From assembly GCF_036492835.1 (NCBI RefSeq), contig NZ_AP025316.1, positions 124,001-188,000 of the forward strand: a DNA stretch of 64,000 nt. Reading direction: 5' to 3'. The position numbers and the translations under genes are program-made. The notes below the pieces were generated by a model that was given only the letters and a program-made list of their open reading frames with translations, was not told where the DNA came from and did not search any database. This document shows, in pieces, positions 1-9,303 of the stretch (positions are counted from its first letter, which is position 1; the number at the start of each line of letters is the position of its first letter). This DNA comes from Fulvitalea axinellae. Lineage in GTDB: Bacteria > Bacteroidota > Bacteroidia > Cytophagales > Cyclobacteriaceae.

Positions 1-490
1 GAAAGTTTAGACGGTGTAAAACTTCCAGTACCATCTCATTTTTCGTTTTCTCGCTTTTACGCTTTTCCTTCCCGTTCTTGTCTATGTATTTCACCGTCTT
101 GTGGACGATCTCATAAGCGACCGGACAGTTAACCGTTTGTCCTTCCACGGTATTGCTCAGAAGAAAGTTAAGGGAGTTGATCCCTTTGACCGCTTTGCCT
201 ACAGTATGGTCGAAATGATAAGCTACGATGTCGTTTTCCGAGGAATGAGGCTTGTGGACAATGCAATCGTCGATACTCAAAACCGCCTCTTCGCCCTCAA
301 TACTCCTGGCGAAAGACTTCACCTCTTTCCAAAAAGCCTTTTGGTCCATGTCCGGTTGCTTGAGGAGGTCGCTGAAATAATCATGGGGAATCTGATTGTC
401 CAAAGATGCTGAGAGCCCTGTTGAGGTGGCTTGCCCTCGACTGGCAATAAGATAATCCGTGTATAATTCAAATCCGTCTCTCCTTTTCAT
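1..490 (-). CDS. DDE transposase, IS4/IS701-like, N-terminal part (cut by window edge)
   Basis: Reading the minus strand from an ATG at 490, the frame stays open for 163 codons to the window edge. It gives a protein starting MKRRDGFELYTDYLIASRGQ. Around residues 78-110 it has the block LSIDDCIVHKP, then an acidic/aromatic stretch (SENDIVAYHFDH) and VKGINSLNFLLS. This is the pattern of IS4-superfamily (IS701-like) transposases around the first catalytic aspartate. The C-terminal catalytic part and the far inverted repeat lie outside the window, so I cannot tell whether the element is intact. No terminal repeat could be placed to the right of 490. A plus-strand open frame over the same bases (101-412) is its antisense shadow. 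Confidence 0.8.
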   Translation of the reverse strand, partial: MKRRDGFELYTDYLIASRGQATSTGLSASLDNQIPHDYFSDLLKQPDMDQKAFWKEVKSFARSIEGEEAVLSIDDCIVHKPHSSENDIVAYHFDHTVGKAVKGINSLNFLLSNTVEGQTVNCPVAYEIVHKTVKYIDKNGKEKRKSEKTKNEMVLEVLHRLNF

Positions 491-960
491 TTTTCAAAAA
501 TCGGTCACTTATCATATAATTTCCAAAATTGCAATAGGAAAGGCGAGCGAAAGGTCAGTTACAACTCACTATACTCTTAAATTAGGATGCTGTCGTTTAA
601 CCTAAAATCTCTTTTATCTCTAGCCCCACACGCATTTAACATCACGGCTTTTATTGGAATACAATAACCGAATCGTATCTCAGAAATAAATTTGTCCATG
701 GCGTTATAGCCACTCACCAACACCTCTATATTATCCTGTTTTTTAGCAAGTATTTTATAACTTACCAATAAATATCAGAAAAGCCTCTGAATTACGGTTG
801 TATATACCTGAAGTTCGTAATGGCTATTCAAGTTGTGATCCGATTTCCATTTTTCGGATCCAAAAACTTCATTGGAACAGCACCTAATTCGTAGAACTAA
901 GACCAAATGGATTTACCCTTTAACGATTCCCCAATAAACTCTTAGCTTTAACCACTACCT
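491..960. other. Intergenic region, at most one doubtful small ORF
   Basis: AT-rich stretch between the transposase start and the next gene. One end of the insertion element must lie here, but without the other end the terminal repeat cannot be recognised. The only open frame of note is the doubtful one at 577-768. Confidence 0.5.
577..768 (-). CDS. Doubtful small hypothetical protein (63 aa)
   Basis: A 63-codon frame with an ATG start in the gap beside the transposase. The product has no signal peptide or membrane segment, no motif I recognise, and two cysteines plus scattered charged residues. It could be a remnant of a gene disrupted by the neighbouring insertion element, or chance. Nothing in the context supports a function. 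Confidence 0.2.
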   Translation of the reverse strand: MVSYKILAKKQDNIEVLVSGYNAMDKFISEIRFGYCIPIKAVMLNACGARDKRDFRLNDSILI

Positions 961-1221
961 ATGAAATATGTACTTTTCAGCTTTTATGCCGCAGTCCACT
1001 TTTATTTGCTGGCGTTTACCTATATCAGGTATAACTCCGTAATAAACGGGTACTTAGTGTTCATTCCCGTTATGCTCTCCATAATATGCTTAGTCGCATT
1101 AGTATGTGACAAGATATTCAAACTCTCAGGGTTTGAGTTTAAGCTTTGGAAAGCGTTAGGGTATATTTCGTTCGCAATATCTTATACCTTCTTTATGTTG
1201 AAATATGTCCCCGCTATTTAA
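961..1221 (+). CDS. Small membrane protein (86 aa), function unknown
   Basis: The product is 86 residues with three hydrophobic stretches, at about residues 4-20, 30-48 and 64-82, separated by short charged turns (KIFKLSGFEFKLWK between the second and third). It is therefore probably an inner-membrane protein with two or three helices. The ATG start follows an AT-rich leader with no evident ribosome-binding site, as is normal in this phylum. I recognise no family. It lies on the same strand as the downstream hydrolase gene but 294 bases away, so co-transcription is unlikely. Confidence 0.5.
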   Translation: MKYVLFSFYAAVHFYLLAFTYIRYNSVINGYLVFIPVMLSIICLVALVCDKIFKLSGFEFKLWKALGYISFAISYTFFMLKYVPAI

Positions 1222-1515
1222 AAAAGCCCTGTTTTTCTGTGGTGTTCCTCCAAAATTTCGACCCAATAAGCTTCGTTGATGTTAGGCAGATTTCTGAATT
1301 AAAGGTATTGTTTGCCAGACTCATTCGGTCTTTTGGACGGAGTCCGAATGGACACGTTAATTATGTGCTATTGTGTTGCATTTAACTACCTTCCTTTTTT
1401 ACAAAAAAAAGGATCTTTGTGAATTGTGCCCGCAAGGTGCTTTGGGGCATGCTAAAGCCTTTTTTTTAGCTTAGATTGCGAGAAGATCTACTTTAGGCTA
1501 AATCACATATCAACG

Positions 1516-4038
1516 ATGAAAAAACTTTTTATGTCTTTGGCGCTTGTTGCGTCATTGCCCATAGCTAGTCTGAAGGCCCAACAAAAGAACACTAAGGGAA
1601 ATGTTGTGGCCTACTTCGGGGAGGAAAAAAAGGTGGCTGTGCACGAAGGCACGGTATTGCACCAATTCACCGAAGGACTGTACGTTAATTCGAAACTCAA
1701 TTACGGCAGAATTCCGGTGGCTAAGGACAACTTGGCCAAGCAACTGTTTGACGGGACTTTCGCGACTCCGAATGCCGGCGCCACGGCTTGCCTTACGGCC
1801 GACGGCGAAAAGGCGGTTTGGGAAAACATTACCGCCGGCAAGGACCATTTCTTCAAGAACAGGCACCTGCGCACCGGGCACCTCTACCTGAGCTACGAGT
1901 CGGACAAGGAGCAATTGGCTCTGCTGGCCACTACGGCCAACACCGCTACCTTCGTGAACGGCATGCCTCACGAGGGCGACCACTACAACTTCGGTTGGTC
2001 GTTGGTGCCTTTCCATATGAAAAAGGGAACCAACGAATTTCTGCTCACGGGCGGTCGCTTCAACAAGATGAAAGCCCGTATCCTGACGCCAAAACAGGCG
2101 ATCCAATTCACTAAGAGGGATATCACTTTGCCGGACCTTATCCTTGAGGAAACCGGAGAGAAGTGGGGCTCTATCCGTATCGTAAACGCTACGGACAGGT
2201 CAATGAAAGGCTATACCATCACGGCGGCAATCGAGGGCAAAGAATACGTTACACCAATTACGGTAATCTCGCCGATGGCCGTGCGTAAAGTGCCTTTCCA
2301 AGTTGTGGATATCGAAGGCGGCGTGGCCGGAAAGCTTCCGCTTACCCTTACGCTCAAGAACCGTAGTGGAAAGGTGATCGACGAAGTTGGTCTCGACATT
2401 AACAACCGCACCAAGTTCAAGCACCACGAGCGTACTTTCGTAAGTGACGTGGACGGTAGCGTGCAGTACTACAGCGTGGCTCCTTCCACTGACAAGACTT
2501 CTAAGAATCAGGCCATGTTCCTTTCCGTACACGGAGCTTCGGTACAGGCCACTAACCAGTCCAGGGCTTATAAGCAAAAGGATTGGGGATATGTGGTAGC
2601 GGCCACTAACCGTCGTCCTTACGGATTTGCGTGGGAAGACTGGGGGCGCCTCGACGCCATGGAAGTGTTGGCCGACGCGGAACAGCTTTTCGAAACCGAC
2701 CCGCAACACACTTACCTGACCGGCCACTCAATGGGCGGACATGGTACGTGGTATTTGGGTGCCACTTACCCGGACCGTTTCGCGGCTATCGCGCCTTGCG
2801 CCGGTTACCCGGAGCTGTTGGGCTATGCTAGCAACCACAAAATGTATAAGCACGCTACTGGCAACATCGGCGAAACAGCCGTTGCGGATATGTTCTCAAG
2901 GGCCCAGAACCCTACCAAGACCAAGCTCTTGGCCAAGAACTACCTGCAGTCGGGCGTTTACATTTTCCACGGCAGCGACGATACCGTAGTGGACGTGGAG
3001 CTTGCGCGCGACATGCGTAACTTCCTCGGCGATTACCACAACGACTTCGTTTACTACGAATACCCGGGCGGAAAGCACTGGTTCGGCAACAATAGCGTTG
3101 ACTGGGCTCCGATCTTCGATTACTTCAAGTGGCACAGCAACCCTGCGGCCAAAGACAAGAAGCATATCGAGTTCGTGACCGCTTCTGTTGGCGTTTCGGC
3201 CAAAAACCACTGGATCACCATCCAGCAGCAGGAAGAGCCTTTCGCTATTTCTTCCGTTGACTTCACTTACGCCGAAGGCATCAAGGGAACGACCAAAAAC
3301 GTTCGTACCATCATCTTCGACGCCAAAGCCTTGGAGCTTGACGGCGACGTAAATATCGAGATCGACGGACAGGCCATCACCGCTTCTGGCGAAAAAGTGA
3401 TCTTGCAGAAAACCGAAGGCAAATGGTCTACTATCGCCGGTATTGACGCCAAGGAGAAATCTCCGGAGCGCAACGGTGGTTTCCGCGACGCTTTCAACAA
3501 CGACGTGGTGTTCGTATACGGAACCCGCGGCAGTAAAGCAGAGCGTGAGTGGTACTACAACAAGGCCCGTTTCGACGCGGAAACTTTCTGGTACCGCGGC
3601 AACAGCACTATCGAATTGGTGCGTGACGTTGACTTCAACGCCAAGAGATACAAAGACCGCAACGTGGTAATCTACGGTAACGCAAACACCAACTCGGCTT
3701 GGAACAAGTTGCTCAAAGACAGCCCCGTACAGGTAAGAAAAGGCAAAATCACTATCGACGGCAAAACTATGTCGGGCGATAACTTGGGAGCCTACTTCGT
3801 TCGTCCTCGCAAAGACAGCGACAAGGCTTCTGTAGGCGTAGTGGCCGGCACCGGACTCAAAGGCGCCAAAGCCACTTACACTAACCAGTATTTCTTGGCC
3901 GGACCAAACTTCCCGGACCTGATGATCTTCGACGATAACGCCACCGACCAAGGTATCAAAGCCGTTAAGGTTTCGGGCTTCTTCGGCAACGATTGGTCCG
4001 TGAAGAACGGCCAGTTCGCTTGGAAAGAGGCTTTGTGA
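1516..4038 (+). CDS. Secreted alpha/beta hydrolase (prolyl-oligopeptidase/esterase type)
   Basis: The protein has 840 residues, with a signal peptide at about 1-21 (basic MKK, hydrophobic core, ending LKAQ). The N-terminal 300 residues are beta-rich and unrecognised. The hydrolase domain spans roughly 320-550: nucleophile motif GHSMGG with Ser405, HGSDD with the likely acid Asp489, and GGKHW with His521. This is a complete Ser-Asp-His triad in the order of the S9/esterase families. Residues 550-840 form a long C-terminal extension, again without a motif I know. It probably cleaves an ester or peptide in the periplasm or at the cell surface. It lies just upstream of locus 1 (FecR-SusC-SusD-sigma) on the same strand and may act on the same substrate, but a terminator at 4166-4201 separates them. 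Peptidase versus carbohydrate esterase cannot be decided from sequence. Confidence 0.85.
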   Translation: MKKLFMSLALVASLPIASLKAQQKNTKGNVVAYFGEEKKVAVHEGTVLHQFTEGLYVNSKLNYGRIPVAKDNLAKQLFDGTFATPNAGATACLTADGEKAVWENITAGKDHFFKNRHLRTGHLYLSYESDKEQLALLATTANTATFVNGMPHEGDHYNFGWSLVPFHMKKGTNEFLLTGGRFNKMKARILTPKQAIQFTKRDITLPDLILEETGEKWGSIRIVNATDRSMKGYTITAAIEGKEYVTPITVISPMAVRKVPFQVVDIEGGVAGKLPLTLTLKNRSGKVIDEVGLDINNRTKFKHHERTFVSDVDGSVQYYSVAPSTDKTSKNQAMFLSVHGASVQATNQSRAYKQKDWGYVVAATNRRPYGFAWEDWGRLDAMEVLADAEQLFETDPQHTYLTGHSMGGHGTWYLGATYPDRFAAIAPCAGYPELLGYASNHKMYKHATGNIGETAVADMFSRAQNPTKTKLLAKNYLQSGVYIFHGSDDTVVDVELARDMRNFLGDYHNDFVYYEYPGGKHWFGNNSVDWAPIFDYFKWHSNPAAKDKKHIEFVTASVGVSAKNHWITIQQQEEPFAISSVDFTYAEGIKGTTKNVRTIIFDAKALELDGDVNIEIDGQAITASGEKVILQKTEGKWSTIAGIDAKEKSPERNGGFRDAFNNDVVFVYGTRGSKAEREWYYNKARFDAETFWYRGNSTIELVRDVDFNAKRYKDRNVVIYGNANTNSAWNKLLKDSPVQVRKGKITIDGKTMSGDNLGAYFVRPRKDSDKASVGVVAGTGLKGAKATYTNQYFLAGPNFPDLMIFDDNATDQGIKAVKVSGFFGNDWSVKNGQFAWKEAL

Positions 4039-4050
4039 TTTGAAAAAGAT

Positions 4051-4123
4051 GGTCTTAGGTATTAAGTATTTGGTATGAGGTACCGAATAGTGTAATACCC
4101 AAATATTATTGAAGACTTGGACC
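4051..4123. repeat. Imperfect palindrome, GGTCTTAGG/GGTATT family, copy A
   Basis: The left arm starts ggtcttaggtattaagta and the right arm, read on the opposite strand, starts ggtccaagtcttcaataa. Both arms are built from ggtatt, ggtctta and tttggta-like words. The same words and mirrored layout occur at 17131-17188 and 53271-53353. Copy A lies just after the hydrolase stop codon and before its terminator, so it would be part of the 3' UTR. Confidence 0.55.
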
Positions 4124-4165
4124 AGTATTGAGATGTTGCTTTCTTGATACAGAGGTATCGATATT

Positions 4166-4201
4166 AAAACCGCTTCCCAAAATCAGGAAGCGGTTTTTTT
4201 T
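4166..4201 (+). terminator. Rho-independent terminator of the hydrolase gene
   Basis: Perfect stem aaaccgcttcc / ggaagcggttt with a short loop (caaaatca), followed directly by a run of T. It lies about 130 bases after the hydrolase stop codon. Confidence 0.85.
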
Positions 4202-4349
4202 GTAAATACTGTTTTTCACCTCATCTTTTTAGCTATGAGTGGTTTATGCAACATCACTCCCCTTTTCGATTCCTCCCCTCTCTATTTTTTTTATAAAAAA
4301 ATTCCAGCATCTGTAAGTAAGTATAAAATCGCAACACTTTTAAAATTGT

Positions 4350-5540
4350 ATGGCACACGAGATTCCGGAACATATCGAGGCTCTGATAGCGAAACAGCTC
4401 AGTGATAAGCTTTCGCCCGAAGAACGGGAAACCCTTGACCGATGGAGAGAAGACTCCGTTTGGAACGATTATCACGCAACTGAAATAGAGGACGTGTGGA
4501 AAAGCGCCGAATATAATAATTCGGAATATACCGTTTCGTGGGAAAAGAACTTTAGGGAAATTGAGAAACGTGCCGAAGCTGAACGACGCAACAGAAAAAA
4601 ACCTTGGCGATGGATAAAGGTCGCCGCCTCCGTGGCCATGCTGATGTCTGTAGTGACAATTACTTACCGCTATACCGTAAAGAAACCTGAAGAGACTGAT
4701 GGTTTTTTGGCCAATAGCATTGAAGAAGTTTCAGTTTCTTATTCCAACGGAAAAACATTTACCGTTAATCAGAAAGACAATCTGGTCAGTGGCGGAGATA
4801 CCCTTTATCGACAAAACGAGAACCTTTTGTCCGCTCACGCTGACCGGTTATCCATGAAGGCCGAGAAAGTAACGGTAAACGTACCGAAAGGAAAACGGAT
4901 AAAACTAAAACTGCCCGACGGGACCAAAGTGTGGCTAAACGCCGCCACTACATTCAGCTATTATACCCGTCCGCGTAATGGAGTCCGGGAAGTGGCGGTA
5001 AACGGCGAAGCCTGTTTCGATGTCGTACATAACAAAACGCCATTTATCGTGCGTATGGGTCACCGCAACGTACGGGTATTGGGGACGGTTTTCAATGTCA
5101 ATAACTATAATGGCGCCGTTGGGAGCCATGTCACCTTGGTGGAAGGCAGCGTGTCACTCTATGGAAAAGACGAACGGCGTTCCGTAAAGTTGGCCCCCGG
5201 ACAACAAGCTTTGTTTAAGGACAAAAAACGGGTGGAGATCTCGGATGTCAACACCCGAAAATATATATCATGGAGAGACGATATCTTGGTTTTTGAAGGA
5301 CAGAAATTCCGGGATCTTATACCCGTGCTAGAACGTTGGTATAACGTGTCCATCATTAATAACGACCCGGAATGTGAAGGGACAGAGTTTTCGGGAACCT
5401 TTTATGGAGACGAGACCGTCGCGGACATTATGAGAGCCTTCGCCAAGCAAAACGGAACCAGCTATATACACCGAAACGACACGGTGTATATCAATAAACA
5501 ATATGAAGAAAAAGTAACGAAAAAGGTTAATCCTATATAG
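4350..5540 (+). CDS. FecR-family anti-sigma factor (locus 1)
   Basis: The product has 396 residues. The cytoplasmic N-terminus (about 1-88) should bind the ECF sigma factor. One membrane helix follows at about 90-108 (WRWIKVAASVAMLMSVV). The periplasmic FecR domain is at about 170-300, with the family blocks LPDGTKVWLNA, VAVNGEACFDV, FIVRMGHRNVRVLGTVFNV and LVEGSVSL. A C-terminal DUF4974-type domain spans about 310-385 and should contact the STN domain of SusC. It transmits ligand occupancy of the receptor to the sigma factor. It is the first gene of locus 1, and the matching sigma gene lies after SusD (11368-11910) instead of upstream as in loci 2 and 3. ATG start chosen because the MAHEIPEHIEALIAKQL beginning is typical. 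Confidence 0.93.
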   Translation: MAHEIPEHIEALIAKQLSDKLSPEERETLDRWREDSVWNDYHATEIEDVWKSAEYNNSEYTVSWEKNFREIEKRAEAERRNRKKPWRWIKVAASVAMLMSVVTITYRYTVKKPEETDGFLANSIEEVSVSYSNGKTFTVNQKDNLVSGGDTLYRQNENLLSAHADRLSMKAEKVTVNVPKGKRIKLKLPDGTKVWLNAATTFSYYTRPRNGVREVAVNGEACFDVVHNKTPFIVRMGHRNVRVLGTVFNVNNYNGAVGSHVTLVEGSVSLYGKDERRSVKLAPGQQALFKDKKRVEISDVNTRKYISWRDDILVFEGQKFRDLIPVLERWYNVSIINNDPECEGTEFSGTFYGDETVADIMRAFAKQNGTSYIHRNDTVYINKQYEEKVTKKVNPI

Positions 5541-5845
5541 CCAAGGTTGGAACGGTCTTTAAAGACTGATGACACTTCCACCTTGCCTATAGGGTCATAA
5601 ACCATTTTGAAAACACTTTTTGAAAAAGAAGGGGAGTAAAAGAATCTTTCCCAAATAACGGCAACTAAACAACAACTTGTATTTACTTATCGTCGGCGGT
5701 ATCCGGTTGGAGACGGATTTAGGGACAAACACGTCATGTAGACCGGACACTCCACGATAAGTAAGACGCAAAGGTATCACTGAACAGGTCGCACTATTCA
5801 GACAGGACACCTATGCGCTTTTTGTAAACTTATAAATCCAAAATT
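5541..5845 (+). other. FecR-SusC intergenic leader
   Basis: A 305-base gap with no credible gene. Its length compared with the 66 and 153 bases at loci 2 and 3, and the sigma gene being elsewhere, make it a candidate for the sigma-dependent promoter of susC. I cannot point to a defined -35/-10 pair. Confidence 0.3.
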
Positions 5846-8800
5846 ATGAGAAACAATTTACTGAAACTAGGTTTCGGTTCCGTTTTGCGGAGCGTGACAC
5901 CTTATTTTTTGGTTTTCGTGATGATCGTCGCTACGGGTATTGCCGGGGCGCATGCCAAAGACGGCCAAAGCCAGCGTTACAGCCTGAAAATCAAACAGGG
6001 AGTTTCATTGAAACAGGTGCTTGAGCAGATCACCACAAAGACGGGCTACACCTTTTTCTACAAGACCAAAGAGATAAACGTAGGCTCTGTTGTCAGTGAC
6101 AGGTCGTTTTCCGATATGACCATTGACGCTATCCTGCAAAAACTCCTTCGTGAAAAGTCTTTAAGGTATGAGATAGACGGCAAGCGTATTCACCTTTACC
6201 CCAAAGACACCGAGACCGACAAGCCTGCGCAGCCGAAACAGGAAACAGGCTTTTTTATAGAGGGAACGGTGTCTGATCCCGCGGGCGAGACCATTATCGG
6301 AGCCAATATCGTGATTGAGGGAACCACTACGGGTACCACCACAGACGTGAACGGTAAGTTCAAGCTTAAGATCAAAAAAGGTGACGTACTTGTAGTATCC
6401 TACGTTGGGTTTAAATCCCAGAAAATTCTGGTCGGGAACCAGAGTGTATTCGATATCACTTTGGAAGAGGACAAAGAGTTGCTTGAAGAGGTGGTAGTAG
6501 TGGGTTACGGCGTACAGAAAAAAGTTGACCTTACAGGTTCTGTTTCCGTAGTCAAAGCCGAAGACATCTCCAAACAACCCGTAATGCAGGTTTCGCAAGC
6601 CCTTACGGGCGCTGTTCCGGGGCTTACCGCATTACAAACCAGCGGTAAGCCCGGTAGCGACGGAGCCCAACTTCGTGTACGGGGTGTCGGATCAATTAGC
6701 GCCTCTTCCACCCCACTTGTTTTGATTGACGGTGTAGCCGGTAACATCAACGGATTGGACCCTAACGATATCGAAAGCTTCTCAGTGTTGAAAGATGCCG
6801 GAGCCGCAGCCATTTACGGTTCCCGCGCCTCGAACGGTGTTATCCTGATTACTACCAAGCGCGCCAAAGCCGGCGAAACCCGTGTGGAATATAATATGTA
6901 CAGCGGATTCCAAAGCCCTACTAACCTTGTGGACCCTGTGGATGCCGCCACATATTTTAAGCACATCGGGAACGAGGACAGATATAACGAATACATGAAC
7001 GACCTCAACCGCGATAACCGGGACCTTTTTCCCGATACCGATTGGGTGGACTTACTGTTTTCGGAAGCCGGGACTATGCAATATCACAATATTAGCGTAA
7101 GTGGCGGAACGGACAAATTACGGACGAAAGCCTCGATCGGTTTTCAGGACCAAGACGGCAACATCGCCAATCACAATTTCAAACGTTATCAAGGTCGTTT
7201 GAACGCCGACTACACCGTAAGCGATAAGCTTCAGGTAAGTATGGACCTCAATTTCCGCCGCTCCGACGGGACTGAGCCTTCGGGTGGGAATGGTGTAAAG
7301 TCCGCCTATCATCGTGGGTCCATCGAACCTTATATGTGGAGCAACGGCCACTACGCAGATAGTGAACTGGGGGGGAACCCTGTCGCCAGTGTAAGAGAGG
7401 GTGGCTTAAAAACTAGCCAAGGCAATTATTTCAGAGCGCTGCTCAAGGCGGTGTATGAGCCAATCAAAGACCTTCGCCTGATGGCTATGTACGCTCCAGA
7501 GCACAATGAAACTTTATACGAAAAAACAAACCGCCCGTTTGGTCTATACTCAAGACCTGACTCTGATGACAATATACTTTATGGCGGGAGTCCAAGGGGT
7601 GAAATGAAGGTAGAAAACGAATCGAGAAGAAGCTTCGTGGAAAACTTCACAGCCACCGCAAGCTACAACAAAAGCTTAAACAGGCACGAAATCGGCGGGA
7701 TGATCGGTACGGAATTCATCAAGTACAAATCCCAATACTTTAAGGCTAGCCGATTCGGTTATGAGGTCGACTTCCCTGTGCTTAATACTGGTAATCCCGA
7801 CAATGACACTAATGGAGGATCCAAGGACCATAACGCTCTGCTCTCTTATTTTGGCCGGTTGAATTATAGCTACGATAGCCGTTACTTGTTCACGGTTAAC
7901 TTACGTTTAGACGGGTCTTCGCGCTTTGCGGAAGACAATCGCTGGGGAGTGTTTCCTTCCGTAAGCGCAGGCTGGAATATCACCAACGAAAGCTTCTTTC
8001 CTAAAGACATTCCCCTTAACAGGCTTAAGCTAAGAGGCTCTTGGGGACAATTGGGCAACCAGAATATCGATGGCGATAAAATTAGAAATAAAAACTTCCC
8101 GTACGCTTCTGTGATCGAGATCGAAGGGGCGCGATATGTTAATGACGCTGTTTTACAAGGTGCCGCACAAAAACAATTAGCGAACAAGGAAATTTCTTGG
8201 GAGACAGGCGAAACACTGAACCTCGGTCTTGACTTCGGATTATTTGACGATCGCCTTGACGGCTCGCTTGAATACTATGTCCGAAAAACCGAAAACCTGC
8301 TCGGTGAACAGAAAATATCCGCCACGATAGGACTTAATTCGCCTGTTGCCAATGTTTTCAATATGGAAAACAAGGGTTGGGATCTTTCGCTATCTTGGCG
8401 CGATAAAATCGGGGAAATCGGATACCGCATCGGAGGCAATTTCGCCTTAGTGAAAAATCAAGTTACTGATCTGAACGGTGTACAATTTATCAAAGGCTCG
8501 AATTCTATTCTGCAAGTTGGAGAACCTATCAGTTCGATCTACGCTTACGAAGCGACAGGTATTTTCAATTCGCAAGAAGAGATAGACGGCGCTCCGGCGC
8601 AATTCGGAACCTTGGAACCCGGCGATATTCGATACAAAGACCAATTGACCGTAGATACTGACGGAGACGGAGTTTTCGATCAAGCCGATGGCGTCATCAA
8701 CACTGATGACCGCACTATAGTAGGCCATAATTTCCCTAGCAAAACCTTCAGCTTCAATTTCGGAGTGGACTATAAAGGCTTTGACTTTTCAGTAGATTTC

Positions 8801-9217
8801 CAAGGTGTAGCTGGACGAGATGTTTTATTGACCAACAGTTTAATAGTCCCTTACTTAAATGGCCGCGGCCTGAATGAATGGCAACTGGAAAATTCTTGGA
8901 CCCCAGAAAATCCAAACGCATTGTTACCTGCAATAAAAGTATACTCCAACGGAAGTAACAGCGCCCAAGTGAACTCAAAGCACGTTTTCGACGGCTCTTA
9001 TCTTAGAGTACGTAACCTGACATTGGGCTATACTGTTCCAAAAACCTGGTTGGAAAAGACCTTTTTGTCAAGCGTAAGAATATACGCCTCCGGCCAAAAC
9101 CTGTTCACTTTCTCGGACATGCCTGATGGCGTCGATCCATTAGTGCCTAACGGTACGCAGGGAGACTTTTATCCTGTGGTCAAGACCTATACTTTCGGGT
9201 TAAGGGCCGCTTTCTGA
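5846..9217 (+). CDS. SusC/RagA-family TonB-dependent receptor with STN domain (locus 1)
   Basis: The protein has 1123 residues. Signal peptide at about 1-38 (ending GAHA). STN signalling domain at about 48-120 (GVSLKQVLEQITTKTGYTFF, then a region ending RIHLYPK). CarboxypepD_reg-like domain at about 134-210. The SusC hallmark EEVVVVGYGVQKK lies near 214, followed by the plug, with LRVRGVGSI, PLVLIDGV and DAGAAAIYGSRASNGVI. The outer-membrane barrel fills the rest, ending in an aromatic residue (LRAAF). It imports an oligosaccharide or peptide with its SusD partner, powered by TonB. The STN domain marks it as a transducing receptor that signals through the FecR encoded just upstream. The substrate cannot be read from sequence. 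Confidence 0.95.
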   Translation: MRNNLLKLGFGSVLRSVTPYFLVFVMIVATGIAGAHAKDGQSQRYSLKIKQGVSLKQVLEQITTKTGYTFFYKTKEINVGSVVSDRSFSDMTIDAILQKLLREKSLRYEIDGKRIHLYPKDTETDKPAQPKQETGFFIEGTVSDPAGETIIGANIVIEGTTTGTTTDVNGKFKLKIKKGDVLVVSYVGFKSQKILVGNQSVFDITLEEDKELLEEVVVVGYGVQKKVDLTGSVSVVKAEDISKQPVMQVSQALTGAVPGLTALQTSGKPGSDGAQLRVRGVGSISASSTPLVLIDGVAGNINGLDPNDIESFSVLKDAGAAAIYGSRASNGVILITTKRAKAGETRVEYNMYSGFQSPTNLVDPVDAATYFKHIGNEDRYNEYMNDLNRDNRDLFPDTDWVDLLFSEAGTMQYHNISVSGGTDKLRTKASIGFQDQDGNIANHNFKRYQGRLNADYTVSDKLQVSMDLNFRRSDGTEPSGGNGVKSAYHRGSIEPYMWSNGHYADSELGGNPVASVREGGLKTSQGNYFRALLKAVYEPIKDLRLMAMYAPEHNETLYEKTNRPFGLYSRPDSDDNILYGGSPRGEMKVENESRRSFVENFTATASYNKSLNRHEIGGMIGTEFIKYKSQYFKASRFGYEVDFPVLNTGNPDNDTNGGSKDHNALLSYFGRLNYSYDSRYLFTVNLRLDGSSRFAEDNRWGVFPSVSAGWNITNESFFPKDIPLNRLKLRGSWGQLGNQNIDGDKIRNKNFPYASVIEIEGARYVNDAVLQGAAQKQLANKEISWETGETLNLGLDFGLFDDRLDGSLEYYVRKTENLLGEQKISATIGLNSPVANVFNMENKGWDLSLSWRDKIGEIGYRIGGNFALVKNQVTDLNGVQFIKGSNSILQVGEPISSIYAYEATGIFNSQEEIDGAPAQFGTLEPGDIRYKDQLTVDTDGDGVFDQADGVINTDDRTIVGHNFPSKTFSFNFGVDYKGFDFSVDFQGVAGRDVLLTNSLIVPYLNGRGLNEWQLENSWTPENPNALLPAIKVYSNGSNSAQVNSKHVFDGSYLRVRNLTLGYTVPKTWLEKTFLSSVRIYASGQNLFTFSDMPDGVDPLVPNGTQGDFYPVVKTYTFGLRAAF

Positions 9218-9239
9218 TGCAAACCAATCACATGGAGGC

Positions 9240-9275
9240 GGAGCGTTCCCGTTTTACGGCCGAACGCTCCCTTTT
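9240..9275 (+). promoter_or_regulatory. Strong hairpin between susC and susD (attenuator-like)
   Basis: Perfect 9-bp stem ggagcgttc / gaacgctcc with a 13-base loop that itself contains a complementary core (gttttacggc), followed by ctttt. It lies about 20 bases after the susC stop codon and 30 bases before the susD start. The short T run makes it look like a weak terminator, so partial read-through or mRNA 3'-end protection of susC are the likely roles (inference). Confidence 0.6.
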
Positions 9276-9303
9276 GAAAGTTTGACCTAAAGCTATTAAA
9301 TAG

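Noticed and set aside
101-412. Plus-strand open frame of 103 codons
   Set aside because: It is antisense to the transposase reading frame on the minus strand, which has clear family motifs.
1146-1385. Plus-strand frame of 79 codons overlapping the small membrane protein gene
   Set aside because: It overlaps the better-supported 86-residue frame and has no motif.
2896-3951. Long minus-strand open frame (351 codons) inside the hydrolase gene
   Set aside because: Antisense shadow: no motif, no signal peptide, and it overlaps a well-supported gene completely.
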